Shown: piece after piece, positions 32,564 through 41,051 of the stretch
Layout of the letters: each line of letters opens with the position of its first letter
Position numbering within the stretch: the stretch's first letter is position 1
Source: Paenibacillus dendritiformis
Lineage (GTDB): Bacteria; Bacillota; Bacilli; Paenibacillales; Paenibacillaceae
Length of the DNA: 64,000 bases
NCBI RefSeq assembly: GCF_945605565.1
Contig: NZ_OX216966.1
Location: 5,262,001-5,326,000, forward strand
Reading direction: 5' to 3'
Notes under the pieces: model-generated
Databases searched by the model: none
What the model saw: the letters and a program-made list of their open reading frames with translations, nothing else
What the model was told of the DNA's origin: nothing
Program-made: the position numbers and the translations under genes

Positions 32564-32769
32564 GTTCCATCCATCCCCTCTCACACTAGACAGAATAATA
32601 GAGAGAGATAAAGATAAAATGCAGATTATATAAAAAGAATCTATAGAAATAAAAAACCTGAAGCTGCGCTTCAGTTTTCTTAGGAAGGGCGGGGCCGGGG
32701 AAGGCAGAACAGATTAGGTTAGGGCAAGTTGGGCGCGCATGAAGCAAGCTGGTCCCCGTATGAAATTGC

Positions 32770-32945
32770 TGCACAGGCGCAGCATTTTTAACCTCAAGAG
32801 GCTAAACTCCGAGAAAATCCTGCAAAATTACATTATTTCTCCATTTTGAATGCAATTTATGCCTTGCCGTAGGGTAATTGCTGTATTTTTGCAGCAATCC
32901 TATTTTCGCAACCTCGTGTCATTGAAATTGCTGCATTCTTGCAGT
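32770..32945. repeat. Degenerate hairpin repeats, cluster 1
   Basis: Several imperfect palindromes follow one another, for example ATTGCTGTATTTTTGCAGCA (32878-32897) and TTGCTGCATTCTTGCAGTAT (32927-32946), with a weaker CCTGCAAAATTACA before them. The same kind of unit recurs at 36513-36800. No frame crosses the area. Confidence 0.6.
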
Positions 32946-32946
32946 A

Positions 32947-33298
32947 TTGGCGGAGCAGGTGACTAGCGTCACGGGAGATACTGCAGCTTTAGTGGAGTGG
33001 ATGACCGGAGCTGCAGACGTTCTGGCCGGGAACGATGGAAGAATATATGGGATGTATTTTCGAACCTATCAGACCTTGAAGGGCGTTTCGGAGCGGCTGC
33101 GCGCCCCGGACGGATCATCACCATCCGCTCGCCGCGGACCGATGCTTGCGCAGGTGATGAGGCTGCTGGCCGAGCAAGGGCTGCCTGACAAAGAATTGAT
33201 TCTCACGGAATGGAATTCGACCGTCTATCAGGGAATTGACGAATGACAACGTGGATAAGGCGGCTTATCTCGCCAAAACCATTGTCGACAGTCTTAAG
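32947..33298 (+). pseudogene. Glycoside hydrolase family 39-like fragment
   Basis: One frame encodes MLAQVMRLLAEQGLPDKELILTEWNSTVYQ; a shift of frame near 33236 continues with LTNDNVDKAAYLAKTIVDSL. Together they match the C-terminal catalytic part of GH39-like domains (the EWNST glutamate) found in some Paenibacillus AraC-family fusions. The front of the protein is missing and the two pieces are out of frame, so it is a dead remnant. Confidence 0.65.
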
Positions 33299-33334
33299 CG
33301 CAGAACCGAAGTTCTGCGCTCTCTACCTTTTTTT
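33298..33334. terminator. Hairpin terminator between the GH39 remnant and the histidine kinase gene
   Basis: GCGCAGAAC and GTTCTGCGC form nine pairs. On the minus strand the loop is TTCG, an extra-stable tetraloop; on the plus strand a run of seven T begins eight bases beyond the stem. It probably terminates the kinase transcript and may act both ways. Confidence 0.7.
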
Positions 33335-35146
33335 ATGCAAATGGAAATAGAACATCACGCCTTCCGCCGTATTGGTTACGCCGTACGGCACGCCGTGCAG
33401 CTCCAGGATCTTCTTGGAGATCGCCAGACCGAGTCCGGTTCCGCCGGTCGAGCGTTGGCGGGAAGGCTCGCCGCGATAGAAACGATCCCATATCTTCTCC
33501 AACTGCTCGTCGGGAATACGGGCTCCTTTGTTTTCGATGCAAACCTGTACGGTATCCCGCTCCTCCATCGTCGATACGATAATGGCCTGTCGTTCCGGCG
33601 TGTAGCGAATCGCGTTCGTGAGGAAATTGACGATCACTTGCTCGATCCGGCGTTGATTGGCCTCCACTTCGAACGGCTGAAGATGAGTGTGCATCTCCAA
33701 TTCCTTGCCCGCGATGCCGGAAGCGAACTTCGCGCACATCCGCTCCAGGACAGCAGCGATATCGAACGGTTCCATCTCCATCTTGTACGTGCCGGACTCA
33801 TATTTGGCCAGCTCCAGCATATCCGCGATCAGCAGATCCATCCGTCTCACTTCATCTTCCATCGCCGCAAAATAATAATCTCGCTTATGGCTGGCCACCC
33901 CGTCCTTAAGTATGGACAGGCAGCTTTGAATGACGCTCAGCGGCGTTTTCAATTCATGCGACACCCCGGCTATAAATTCCTTGCGCGTATTCTCGAGCTG
34001 CTTTTCTTTCTCGATATCCTCCTCCAGCCGGGCAATATGGGAATGCAGCCGCCCGGACAGCTCATTAATGTTGCGGGACAGCTCCCCGATCTCATCCTTG
34101 GTCGTGACCGGAATTTTCTCGGAAAAGTCCAGGCCGGCCATTTTTTGCGTCGTCTCGTTCATCCGCAGCAGCGGCCGGGCGATGCGGCGGGAGAAATAGA
34201 ACGAGGCCAGTAGCACAAGCAGCAGCGTGGCGACGATGATATAGACATAGTAGTCCTGCATCATCCCTGCGGCTTCGTTCACGGGCTGCAGTGACGTCAT
34301 CGCGAACAGGTAGGCGGCCTTCCCGTTGCGATCTTCGGTGCGATCCACGAAGATTTTGTAATTCACATGATTTTCTTCAAAATCGATGATCTGACTCGGA
34401 TTCGCGCCGCTGTCATAGTCTCCGTACAGCAGATCCGCCTGAAACGCTTTAATCCGGTCCAGAAATAAATGGTTCGTATAACGTGACACGCCCGCCCCTT
34501 CCGGTATCCGGATAGCCGTAATCGTTCCCTTTTCCAGGAATGAGGGGTACTTTTCGAAATATTCCGTCGGATTCCCGAACCGGGGGACGACTTCATATTC
34601 CTTGTTCACCATCTGATGATTTTCCAGACGGTTCTCCTCCCTCAGATTGGAGACACTCCACCCCATCCGCTGCACGACGAGTTGCTTGTTCATGATTACG
34701 CCTTCGAACGCAATCCGCTTCCCCTCTTCAATCCAGGGAACCAAAAACGAATTGTCGCTGCTGAATTGCTCGACCTTCATGACGGTGTACAGCGGAACGG
34801 TAAGCGTGGTACCGCCCAAGCCGGAGCTTCCGCCGACCCGATCCAGTCTGATCTCCATTTGAAAATCATCGGTATACAGCAGATTTCCCCTATCGTCCAA
34901 CGCCGCGATCCAGGTGCCATGCTTTTGATAAAAATCTTGTTCAAGCCCCACCATCGCCTGGGCGTTCCCGGCATGCTTCAGGTAGTCCTGTTCATAGGCT
35001 TCGAGGGCAGACTTTACACTGGCCACCTTTTGATGCACATACATTTGCTTAAAAAATATGGTTTGTCCCACAAAAACGATCGCAAGGATGAACAGACACA
35101 GGGCGGTCGTTAACAGAAAAAGCTTGAAGACGATACCCTTTTTCAT
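33323..35146 (-). CDS. Sensor histidine kinase
   Basis: The 607-aa kinase has a first membrane helix (residues about 8-30), an outside sensor region of about 265 residues, a second helix (about 301-319), HAMP (SRRIARPLLRMNETTQKMAG), a HisKA dimer with phospho-acceptor His397 in SHELKTPLSVIQ, and HATPase boxes NFLTNAIRYTPE (N box), RIPDEQLEKIWDRFYRGE and GGTGLGLAISKKI (G boxes). It is encoded 3' of its response regulator, overlapping it by four bases. The signal is unknown; position beside surface-polymer genes hints at cell-envelope sensing. Confidence 0.95.
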   Translation of the reverse strand: MKKGIVFKLFLLTTALCLFILAIVFVGQTIFFKQMYVHQKVASVKSALEAYEQDYLKHAGNAQAMVGLEQDFYQKHGTWIAALDDRGNLLYTDDFQMEIRLDRVGGSSGLGGTTLTVPLYTVMKVEQFSSDNSFLVPWIEEGKRIAFEGVIMNKQLVVQRMGWSVSNLREENRLENHQMVNKEYEVVPRFGNPTEYFEKYPSFLEKGTITAIRIPEGAGVSRYTNHLFLDRIKAFQADLLYGDYDSGANPSQIIDFEENHVNYKIFVDRTEDRNGKAAYLFAMTSLQPVNEAAGMMQDYYVYIIVATLLLVLLASFYFSRRIARPLLRMNETTQKMAGLDFSEKIPVTTKDEIGELSRNINELSGRLHSHIARLEEDIEKEKQLENTRKEFIAGVSHELKTPLSVIQSCLSILKDGVASHKRDYYFAAMEDEVRRMDLLIADMLELAKYESGTYKMEMEPFDIAAVLERMCAKFASGIAGKELEMHTHLQPFEVEANQRRIEQVIVNFLTNAIRYTPERQAIIVSTMEERDTVQVCIENKGARIPDEQLEKIWDRFYRGEPSRQRSTGGTGLGLAISKKILELHGVPYGVTNTAEGVMFYFHLHKKR

Positions 35147-35820
35147 GGCTGATCCTCGAATTTATAGCCCGAGCGAACGACGGTGACAATGGACTTGGCC
35201 TGTTCCCCCAGCTTGGAGCGCAGATTGCGAATATGACTGTTGACCGTGCGATCGTCCCCGACGAAATCATAGCCCCATATTTTTGTAATGAGCTGATCCC
35301 TCGTGATGATGAGTCCTTTGTTTTTCATCAGATACGCCAAGATTTCAAATTCGGTATGCGTCAAGCTGCAGGCGGTCCCGTCCACCGTCACGGTTCGGGA
35401 GGGGAGATGAACCGTAATGCCGCCGCCGGATAAGGTGTCGGCCTCTTGATCGCGGACATGCCGGCTTTCCAGCAGCCGCTTCGCCCGAGCGAGCAAGATG
35501 GGCGGACTGTATGGCTTCGTAACATAATCATCCGCGCCGAGCTCGAATCCAAGCAGCGTATCGTCCTCATCCGCACGCGCGGTCAGCATAATAATCGGAA
35601 CGTTCGATGCCTTGCGAATGCGCTGGCACACCGACCATCCGTCCAACTCCGGCAGCATGATATCCAGAATAATCAAATCCACTTCATGCTCATGAAATAG
35701 CGACAGCGCCTGCTTTCCGTCGCTAGCCTCCAGCACTTTATAGCCTTCATTCAGTAAATAATCCTTCATAATTTCCCGCAAAATCTGCTCGTCTTCCACA
35801 ATCAATATTGTTCTCGACAT
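35143..35820 (-). CDS. OmpR/PhoB-family response regulator
   Basis: The 225-aa protein has a receiver domain (acidic pocket VEDE, phospho-acceptor Asp53 in LIILDIMLPELDG, LTAR threonine, YVTKPY lysine) and a winged-helix DNA-binding domain (LTHTEFEILAYLMKNKG, FVGDDRTVNSHIRNLRSKLG). It forms an operon with the following sensor kinase (ATGA overlap). Confidence 0.96.
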   Translation of the reverse strand: MSRTILIVEDEQILREIMKDYLLNEGYKVLEASDGKQALSLFHEHEVDLIILDIMLPELDGWSVCQRIRKASNVPIIMLTARADEDDTLLGFELGADDYVTKPYSPPILLARAKRLLESRHVRDQEADTLSGGGITVHLPSRTVTVDGTACSLTHTEFEILAYLMKNKGLIITRDQLITKIWGYDFVGDDRTVNSHIRNLRSKLGEQAKSIVTVVRSGYKFEDQP

Positions 35821-35964
35821 ATGATGACCTCACATCTTTTTGGAGCAGAGCCCCCCATATTGCTTGTCTGGGGAGCCTTGCTTTAAGAACATAATATCAT
35901 TGGATATCCTAACATGTTGGCGGAATAGAGACAAATGTGTTCGGGAGGAAATAATTGATGTGCC

Positions 35965-36375
35965 TTACCGAATTCCTTGTTTCTTTCTTCCATTTGGTTT
36001 TCTTGCCAATGCCATAATACCTGCTGTAACAAAGAACATGGCAGGAATGAATCCGAACACCGAAATAAGACAAACCGCCACCGAAACAATAATAAGCGTC
36101 CATCCTGCGAGCTTCGGGCTGCCGTTACCTTTCAACCAAATCATCGTAATAATACCTAGCACACCGCCGATAATCCCGGGGAGAACCCACATCGTTCCCG
36201 CTTGATTCATCTGATCGAGCGAAGCAGCTACTTCGCTTTCCGTCCAATTGGCATACAAATAGTTCAAATAATCTTCATTATCTTTACGGTATAAAAAAAC
36301 TAAGCCGGTCACAATCATGATGAGACTCGATGCGGCTCCAATGATGCTTAACACGATTTCCCCTGTTCGTTTCAT
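35965..36375 (-). CDS. DUF4064 membrane protein
   Basis: The 136-aa protein has four hydrophobic helices (IVLSIIGAASSLIMIVTGLVFLY; WVLPGIIGGVLGIITMIWL; AGWTLIIVSVAVCLISVFGFIPAMFFVTAGIMAL) and matches DUF4064, a family of small Firmicute membrane proteins of unknown function. It stands alone. Confidence 0.8.
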   Translation of the reverse strand: MKRTGEIVLSIIGAASSLIMIVTGLVFLYRKDNEDYLNYLYANWTESEVAASLDQMNQAGTMWVLPGIIGGVLGIITMIWLKGNGSPKLAGWTLIIVSVAVCLISVFGFIPAMFFVTAGIMALARKPNGRKKQGIR

Positions 36376-36512
36376 ATTGAACCTCCATTGTCATATAGAT
36401 ATCTTTCCCATGGCACTCTCTCACGGTTGGCTTGATGAATCCCCTCCTCGCTCGCATGTCCAGGCTGTTGAGAAAGAAGTTTTGAGTAGGAAAATGGATA
36501 TTTCTACGGCCT

Positions 36513-36800
36513 GAAAACTACAGCATTTCCCTAGACACGCCCATCCGGCAGGCGAAATCCGCAAAACTCCACGATTTCTCCAGACACGCCTATTCGGTAA
36601 GCGAAATCCTGCATAAATACAACAATTCGATATGGACGACTTTTCCAGAAAGGGAATCCTGCAAAATTACAGGAATTTCCACCGTTTCGCTTCGGTTTGA
36701 AGCAAAAGGGCCTAAAATGATGTAGATTTGCAGCAATTCCTTGGGATGTGGACTCATTAAGCCGAAATTCCTGTAAAATAGCAGAAATTTCCCCCGCACG
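36513..36800. repeat. Degenerate hairpin repeats, cluster 2
   Basis: Six units spaced about 48-58 bases repeat a core like AATCCTGCAAAATTACAGGA, each an imperfect palindrome; examples are at 36597, 36648, 36718 and 36769. The clearest one (36648-36667) pairs TCCTG with CAGGA. The rest of the 719-bp gene-free stretch 36376-37094 holds the palindrome at 37034, the tetR terminator and a run of AGGATGATGC-like words at 36830-36880. Confidence 0.65.
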
Positions 36801-37033
36801 TCCAAGCCCCAGGAGGCAACGATGCTTCCAGCAGGCCGATAATGCTTCCTGAAGGCGATGATGCCCCCAGGATCCGACGCGGTCGCTTGGATCCCGTAAA
36901 ATCAGGCCATTGAGTAGTCTATTGGACTTTTCGCCTGTGATGGATCTCGTCTCCCGGTAGAAAAAATCGATTTAAATTGATATCCGGTGAATTTTCTGAT
37001 AACGAAGCAATTTGAAGCAGAAAATCGCCGGGT

Positions 37034-37061
37034 ATGAATGAATATTTTAAAATTCATTCAT
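37034..37061. promoter_or_regulatory. Second TetR-type palindrome, downstream of tetR
   Basis: ATGAATGAAT, 8 nt, ATTCATTCAT has the same arms and the same spacer length as the palindrome in the tetR promoter (37685-37712). It lies beyond the tetR terminator with no gene nearby, so it may be an orphan operator left after loss of the regulated gene. Confidence 0.65.
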
Positions 37062-37069
37062 TTCTGGGC

Positions 37070-37110
37070 AAAAAAAGGACTGCCTGTAATCATCCTATTT
37101 TTGGCAATCC
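37070..37110 (-). terminator. tetR terminator
   Basis: Read leftward: GGATTGCC, 18-nt loop, GGCAGTCC (one G-T pair), then seven T. The left arm overlaps the last codons of tetR. Confidence 0.8.
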
Positions 37111-37667
37111 GTTAACCCTTTCATGATAAACTCCGACAAATACTGTATCAGTTGGGGAAAATGGCGAACCCCAATTTCTTCCTTGTGTGAATCGATATAT
37201 GCTAACGAGTCAAAGAAGGCGGGCAAAAGTTCATCATCAATATCCTTTCTTATTTTTCCTTCCGCTTTCCATTTTTTGAATAATTCAGTATATAAACTGC
37301 GAATGGAATCATCATTTCCTTTGACCTCTTCATAGTAGCGTTCCAGTTCCCGGAAGAGATCCCGGTTATACCATTCCTTCAGGATGATGTTCGAGTTCAT
37401 GGCACTGATGTTCTGCTCCACTAATGTGCTCACAAGTGTTACGGGATCTTGATTCATGTCAAGGGATTCCACAATCCGCTTTTTCAATGCCTCGTTTTCT
37501 TTCATATAGATCTCAAAGAACAATTTCTCTTTCGAGGAATAGTAGTTATAAAAAGTCCCCACCGCTATTCCCGCCATTTTTGCAATGTCTGAGATATTCG
37601 TATCTTTGAATCCTTTGGAGTGAAATAGTTCCCAACCACAATGAAAGATGAGCTGTTTTTTATCCAT
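37095..37667 (-). CDS. TetR/AcrR family regulator
   Basis: The 190-aa protein has the TetR helix-turn-helix (residues 4-50: FKDTNISDIAKMAGIAVGTFYNYYSSKEKLF) and an all-helical ligand domain. A perfect palindrome sits just after its own -10 box, so it is almost certainly autorepressed. The usual regulated transporter or enzyme gene is not adjacent; a second matching palindrome at 37034-37061 faces gene-free DNA. Ligand unknown. Confidence 0.92.
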   Translation of the reverse strand: MDKKQLIFHCGWELFHSKGFKDTNISDIAKMAGIAVGTFYNYYSSKEKLFFEIYMKENEALKKRIVESLDMNQDPVTLVSTLVEQNISAMNSNIILKEWYNRDLFRELERYYEEVKGNDDSIRSLYTELFKKWKAEGKIRKDIDDELLPAFFDSLAYIDSHKEEIGVRHFPQLIQYLSEFIMKGLTDCQK

Positions 37668-37684
37668 CAGTTACCTAACCTCTT

Positions 37685-37741
37685 GTGAATGAATTTTTTT
37701 TTATTCATTCACATTAAAGCATAGCTGCATTTTTTTGTCAA
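37685..37741 (-). promoter_or_regulatory. tetR promoter and operator
   Basis: On the minus strand TTGACA (37741-37736) and TTTAAT (37718-37713) are 17 bases apart. Directly downstream, GTGAATGAAT, 8 nt, ATTCATTCAC (37685-37712) is a perfect 10+10 palindrome covering the transcription start. Confidence 0.82.
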
Positions 37742-37769
37742 CACAGAAAGAAGACTATACAAGCGGCTT

Positions 37770-38633
37770 TCAAAGTAAGTGCTCATTCAAATGCCGATTC
37801 CCTTTCAATATATTCCTTACTCTTGAAATCGTACCTTTTCGGATAGGCAAATGAACCATTCTGTGGAGCAATATCCATCGTAAGCAAGCCATCGCCTCGA
37901 ACAGTTCCAGCTCCTCGTATTTATATGCAGTTTCCGTTACAACGGTAGGAAGATAATAGGAATTCGATCTCATGCCGCCATATATCTTGATTAGAACCAT
38001 TGACCAGGCAATATCGTATCTGGGGTCGCCAAGCTGCCCGTTTGTCCAATCGATTATGGTATACGTCCCCTCCGCTTCCAACACATTTCCCATATAAAAA
38101 TCGCCATGAATCAGGCAGTCTTGCTTCATATCCGCTCGTTCAACAAGTTGAACAAGCAGATCCCTTAGATCAACATGTTCTTCAATCCCAGGATAAAAAT
38201 AAGGAATAAAATCATGCTTGGGAAGCGTTGATTCATCTATATCCTGTAGGGACATTCTATGAATCTGAGTTAGCATCTCTGTAAGCGCTTTAAATAAAGA
38301 CTGATTTACTTTGCCTATAGGACTCCCGTCAAAGCTGGTCAATAAGACCGGATTCTCGTCTCGATCAAGCCCCCAACCATGCGGTTTGGAAACGGGCAAC
38401 CCCCGACAATAAAGAGCTTCTAACAGCTTATACTGAGCATGGACATTTGGCTTGGAGTCCCGATTCCATACTTTGAGCACAAAATGAAGCCCGCCTATGC
38501 TGAGTCTCGTTACCTCTGCTTCCAGACCGGACTTCATGGGAAGAATGGTGACGCACGAGTCCTCTGGCTGAAGTAGTGATTCTACCTCGCTGCTGATTTC
38601 CATCCAATCCATGTCTCGAATAGGATTCGTCAA
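37770..38633 (-). CDS. Aminoglycoside phosphotransferase (APH)-family kinase
   Basis: The 287-aa protein has the APH kinase fold: HFVLKVWNR with the ATP lysine, the Brenner motif CLIHGDFYMGNVL (catalytic aspartate) and TIIDWTNGQLGDPRYDIAW (metal aspartate). Such kinases act on antibiotics, choline, sugars or proteins; nothing indicates actual resistance. The start is probably TTG 38633. Confidence 0.88.
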   Translation of the reverse strand: MTNPIRDMDWMEISSEVESLLQPEDSCVTILPMKSGLEAEVTRLSIGGLHFVLKVWNRDSKPNVHAQYKLLEALYCRGLPVSKPHGWGLDRDENPVLLTSFDGSPIGKVNQSLFKALTEMLTQIHRMSLQDIDESTLPKHDFIPYFYPGIEEHVDLRDLLVQLVERADMKQDCLIHGDFYMGNVLEAEGTYTIIDWTNGQLGDPRYDIAWSMVLIKIYGGMRSNSYYLPTVVTETAYKYEELELFEAMACLRWILLHRMVHLPIRKGTISRVRNILKGNRHLNEHLL

Positions 38634-38657
38634 CGCTTCTCTTCCTTTCCAGTGGCA

Positions 38658-39041
38658 TTATCGTATCGTTGTATTCCTGGCGCCTACTCCTAAGTCGATG
38701 TGAAATTTTCCATTCACTAAAATATCCAGATCAAGCAATCCGTTGATGTTATGGTACTTAAAAGAAGTAAAGTCCAATGAAACGTTTCTTAAAGTGGAAT
38801 CCCCGATCGCTATGGATTGAATAGTCTTTGTAAAAGCATGTTCCTTCCCGCCAATACCAAAGCTTGCAATAATATCGTCTTCCACTGTTACTTTGATTCC
38901 AATATCATCAACTTCATCTTGAGAAATCAAAGTATGACTGGCTCCTGTATCAATCACAACATTATTAATCACTTTCTTTTGCCCATTAAATCCAATGACG
39001 ATTTCGGTAAATAACAGCCCATCTTTATATTCGATTTTCAT
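38658..39041 (-). CDS. Retropepsin-like aspartic protease
   Basis: The 127-aa protein has the one-lobe aspartic protease signature VVIDTGASHTLIS (catalytic Asp about residue 32) and the second hydrophobic GLLDLDILVNGKFHIDL strand pair typical of retropepsin/SpoIIAC-like bacterial families. It would work as a homodimer in the cytosol. Its ATG overlaps the stop of a broken gene (39038-39352) by three bases, so it was translated from the same message. Confidence 0.85.
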   Translation of the reverse strand: MKIEYKDGLLFTEIVIGFNGQKKVINNVVIDTGASHTLISQDEVDDIGIKVTVEDDIIASFGIGGKEHAFTKTIQSIAIGDSTLRNVSLDFTSFKYHNINGLLDLDILVNGKFHIDLGVGARNTTIR

Positions 39042-39352
39042 GACAAGTAGTTCCTCAACCCGGTATTCCTTCGAATTTTCACAATTACTTTATCCTTAGA
39101 AGTATGATAAACGAGAGTCTTGCCCTTACTTTCTAGTAGTTCTTGAGTAGCTTCCTCATCTGTTACCGGTCCAATAACAGCAACGTCTTCAATAACTTCC
39201 TGATTGTCTTGTTCATCAGAATGAAGAATTTCAAACTTTACAAACTGATTCGTACGAGTAATAACATTTTACCAAACTGACGCCTCATTTTCTACCAGTT
39301 GATGGACATCATCAGGGGAAATACTATTAGAGAACTTCTTTGACCTACCCAC
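39038..39352 (-). pseudogene. Small gene with in-frame stop
   Basis: A 104-codon frame from GTG 39352 (GRSKKFSNSISPDDVHQL) is interrupted by TAA at 39271-39269 (codon 28) and then continues in the same frame with coding-like sequence (TRTNQFVKFEILHSDEQD, DEEATQELLESKGKTLVYH) to a TGA that overlaps the next start (ATGA). The overlap and steady codon pattern show it was a gene. I recognise no family. One point mutation separates it from a full frame. Confidence 0.6.
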
Positions 39353-39357
39353 AAATC

Positions 39358-39990
39358 TTAACCGTTGTTATAATAATCCCAGTCAAAATCATAAATCTTC
39401 ACAAACTTCCCTGTTTCTTGATCACGTTCATAGGCACATTGGGGTTCATCTTGGATAAACGCTAAAACAGAATCATCTATATTCAAAATGGCCCCAATAG
39501 AAATCACTTGCAGGTTATTGGGGTCATTCACATACTCGTCATCTTCATAGCCAGTAAATACGCTCCAGCCCGTATCCTCATCATCTCTCGGAAAATCCCT
39601 TAACAAGAAATTGACTTCCACTCTTTCAAGAACATCATTGCTTACAATGATTTTACTATCGAAATAGTAATCCCATTTCTGTTCCTCCGGGTCCTTATAT
39701 TGGGTATCGCAAATATGTTCTTTTGAAAAATTCACGGTTTGACCGAGCTCTAAATTACTAAGTTTGACTGGATGGTTTATTAATGTGCCCACAAAACAAT
39801 CGCCATCAACTTTTGCAATTTCGACCCACATTCGCTCGCAAGCATTTTCCTCTTCCGTTTCCGCCGACACAAAAATGAGCTTGACTTTATCACCCTTTTG
39901 AAGCATCTCAATAACAGAAGGGCTTGGAATATAGAATGTGTAAGGGGCGTTTTGATTTCTTTCCACAGCGCTTTCGAGAAACCAAGTCAT
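39358..39990 (-). CDS. DUF2314 / DUF2185 immunity-like protein
   Basis: The N-terminal half fits the DUF2314 pattern (IPSPSVIEMLQKGDKVKLIF, CERMWVEIAKVDGDCFVGTLINHPV, LGQTVNFSKEHICDTQY). The C-terminal half is DUF2185 (IIVSNDVLERVEVNFLLRDFP, DTGWSVFTGYEDDEYVNDPNN), a family grouped with immunity proteins of polymorphic toxins. The protein is 210 aa, soluble and acidic. No toxin gene is nearby, so it may be an orphan immunity gene. Confidence 0.82.
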   Translation of the reverse strand: MTWFLESAVERNQNAPYTFYIPSPSVIEMLQKGDKVKLIFVSAETEEENACERMWVEIAKVDGDCFVGTLINHPVKLSNLELGQTVNFSKEHICDTQYKDPEEQKWDYYFDSKIIVSNDVLERVEVNFLLRDFPRDDEDTGWSVFTGYEDDEYVNDPNNLQVISIGAILNIDDSVLAFIQDEPQCAYERDQETGKFVKIYDFDWDYYNNG

Positions 39991-40078
39991 GATATCCTCA
40001 CTTTTTTCGTTTATTCTAGAGTTTCACGTAAAGTTGGGGTATTCCAAGTTTCTTAATACGTCTCTGCCTTCTTCGTGT

Positions 40079-40339
40079 CTACTCATAAATCTTTCCCATA
40101 TACAGGATTTGTGCGCATCTCTTCCATGGATTATCGGGTTTATTATAATATGTGAGACCGTCGATTGACGTCAATCCCCAATCATAGGCGGCTTCCAGAA
40201 AGGCTTCTATCGATTCATTCTCCCACTCTTCTTTGTGATTTGACCTGTCCTTTCTAAGTTCATTCATAAAGTGCAGAAAGGATTTTTCATCTATCACTTC
40301 ATCTACCAGCTCGAAAAGTATCTTCTTCATCTTTAACAT
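40079..40339 (-). CDS. DUF7660 small protein
   Basis: The 86-aa acidic protein contains NESIEAFLEAAYDWGL and the ending PWKRCAQILYMGKIYE, the pattern of the DUF7660 family often found among immunity genes. It is preceded by AAAAAGGATTGA. No partner toxin is visible. Confidence 0.75.
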   Translation of the reverse strand: MLKMKKILFELVDEVIDEKSFLHFMNELRKDRSNHKEEWENESIEAFLEAAYDWGLTSIDGLTYYNKPDNPWKRCAQILYMGKIYE

Positions 40340-40410
40340 TCAATCCTTTTTCATTTTCCTTCAGGAATTGCACAATACGTAATAGAAATGCAATTTCCTC
40401 TCTATCCTAT

Positions 40411-40572
40411 TCATTGCCTGATCCGCAAGCTTTTATAATCCTCAAACTCGCCATCTTCATCTTTCATGCAATGGATTTGATTATTATGATCATAGAGCAT
40501 ATATGGATGCAATAACAACTTATCGCACTCTTCATGCTCCTTCTCTATAACGTTTTCTTCGCAGTATCCTTC
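40411..40572 (-). pseudogene. Probable remnant of a small gene
   Basis: The minus strand reads GYCEENVIEKEHEECDKLLL, then HPYMLYDHNNQIHCMKDEDG and FEDYKSLRIRQ to a stop, with protein-like composition but no start codon (a stop lies just upstream). It looks like the C-terminal end of an unknown gene. The remainder of the 40340-40770 gap shows nothing else clear. Confidence 0.4.
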
Positions 40573-40773
40573 TTATTCAACCGCCCCGGAAAAGGATAAT
40601 CCATTAAGAATATTTATGTTAACCAATCTCTTGTCCCTCTTCTCGGTGCTGATGTCATCAGGGACGGCCTTGGAGAACGTCCTGGACTTCCCATGGCGTA
40701 AATTTATTGCTCAACGGCGAATATTGATGGCACCAAAAACCATGAACACGTGTAAAAACATTTGTTTCATCAT

Positions 40774-40801
40774 TCACACATGTAATAACATGTGTTATAA
40801 T
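40774..40801 (+). promoter_or_regulatory. hicAB promoter with palindromic operator
   Basis: TTCACA (40774-40779) and TATAAT (40796-40801) are 16 bases apart. Between them lies the perfect palindrome ACACATGT-AATA-ACATGTGT (40776-40795), well placed for autorepression by HicB. Confidence 0.78.
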
Positions 40802-40832
40802 ATAATCAGAAAGGAGGTAAATATGGTCAACC

Positions 40833-41021
40833 TTGATAAAGCGTACTCATCAAGAGAAATTAATCCTTAAATCAGATGGTTGGGTACATAAGAATACAGA
40901 AGGTGACCACTACCACTTCGTTCATCCAACCAAAAAGGGAAAGGTTTCCGTACCTCATCCCAAGAAAGACATAAAACGGAGAACGACAAAAAGCATCTTC
41001 AAGCAGGCGGGGCTGATTTAG
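40833..41021 (+). CDS. hicA: HicA-type mRNA interferase, frameshifted start
   Basis: The frame LKSDGWVHKNTEGDHYHFVHPTKKG, then KVSVPHPKKDIKRRTTKSIFKQAGLI, is a HicA toxin (dsRBD-like fold, catalytic histidine in GDHYHF). However the strong AAAGGAGG site and ATG 40823 open a different frame whose first residues, AYSSREI, are the normal HicA N-terminus; that frame ends at TAA 40868. A small indel near 40863 therefore separates the true start from the body. Translation of the body now needs TTG 40833. The toxin may be weakly expressed or dead. Confidence 0.75.
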   Translation: MIKRTHQEKLILKSDGWVHKNTEGDHYHFVHPTKKGKVSVPHPKKDIKRRTTKSIFKQAGLI

Positions 41022-41051
41022 GCCTGCCTATCCCAAGGAGGTTAACCATAT

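Noticed and set aside
36513..36800. Possible CRISPR array in the ~50-bp-period repeats
   Set aside because: Units are degenerate, unequal in spacing and lack constant repeats or cas genes.
40616..40870. 84-codon plus-strand frame before hicA
   Set aside because: It crosses the hicAB promoter and operator and ends by chance past the HicA start.
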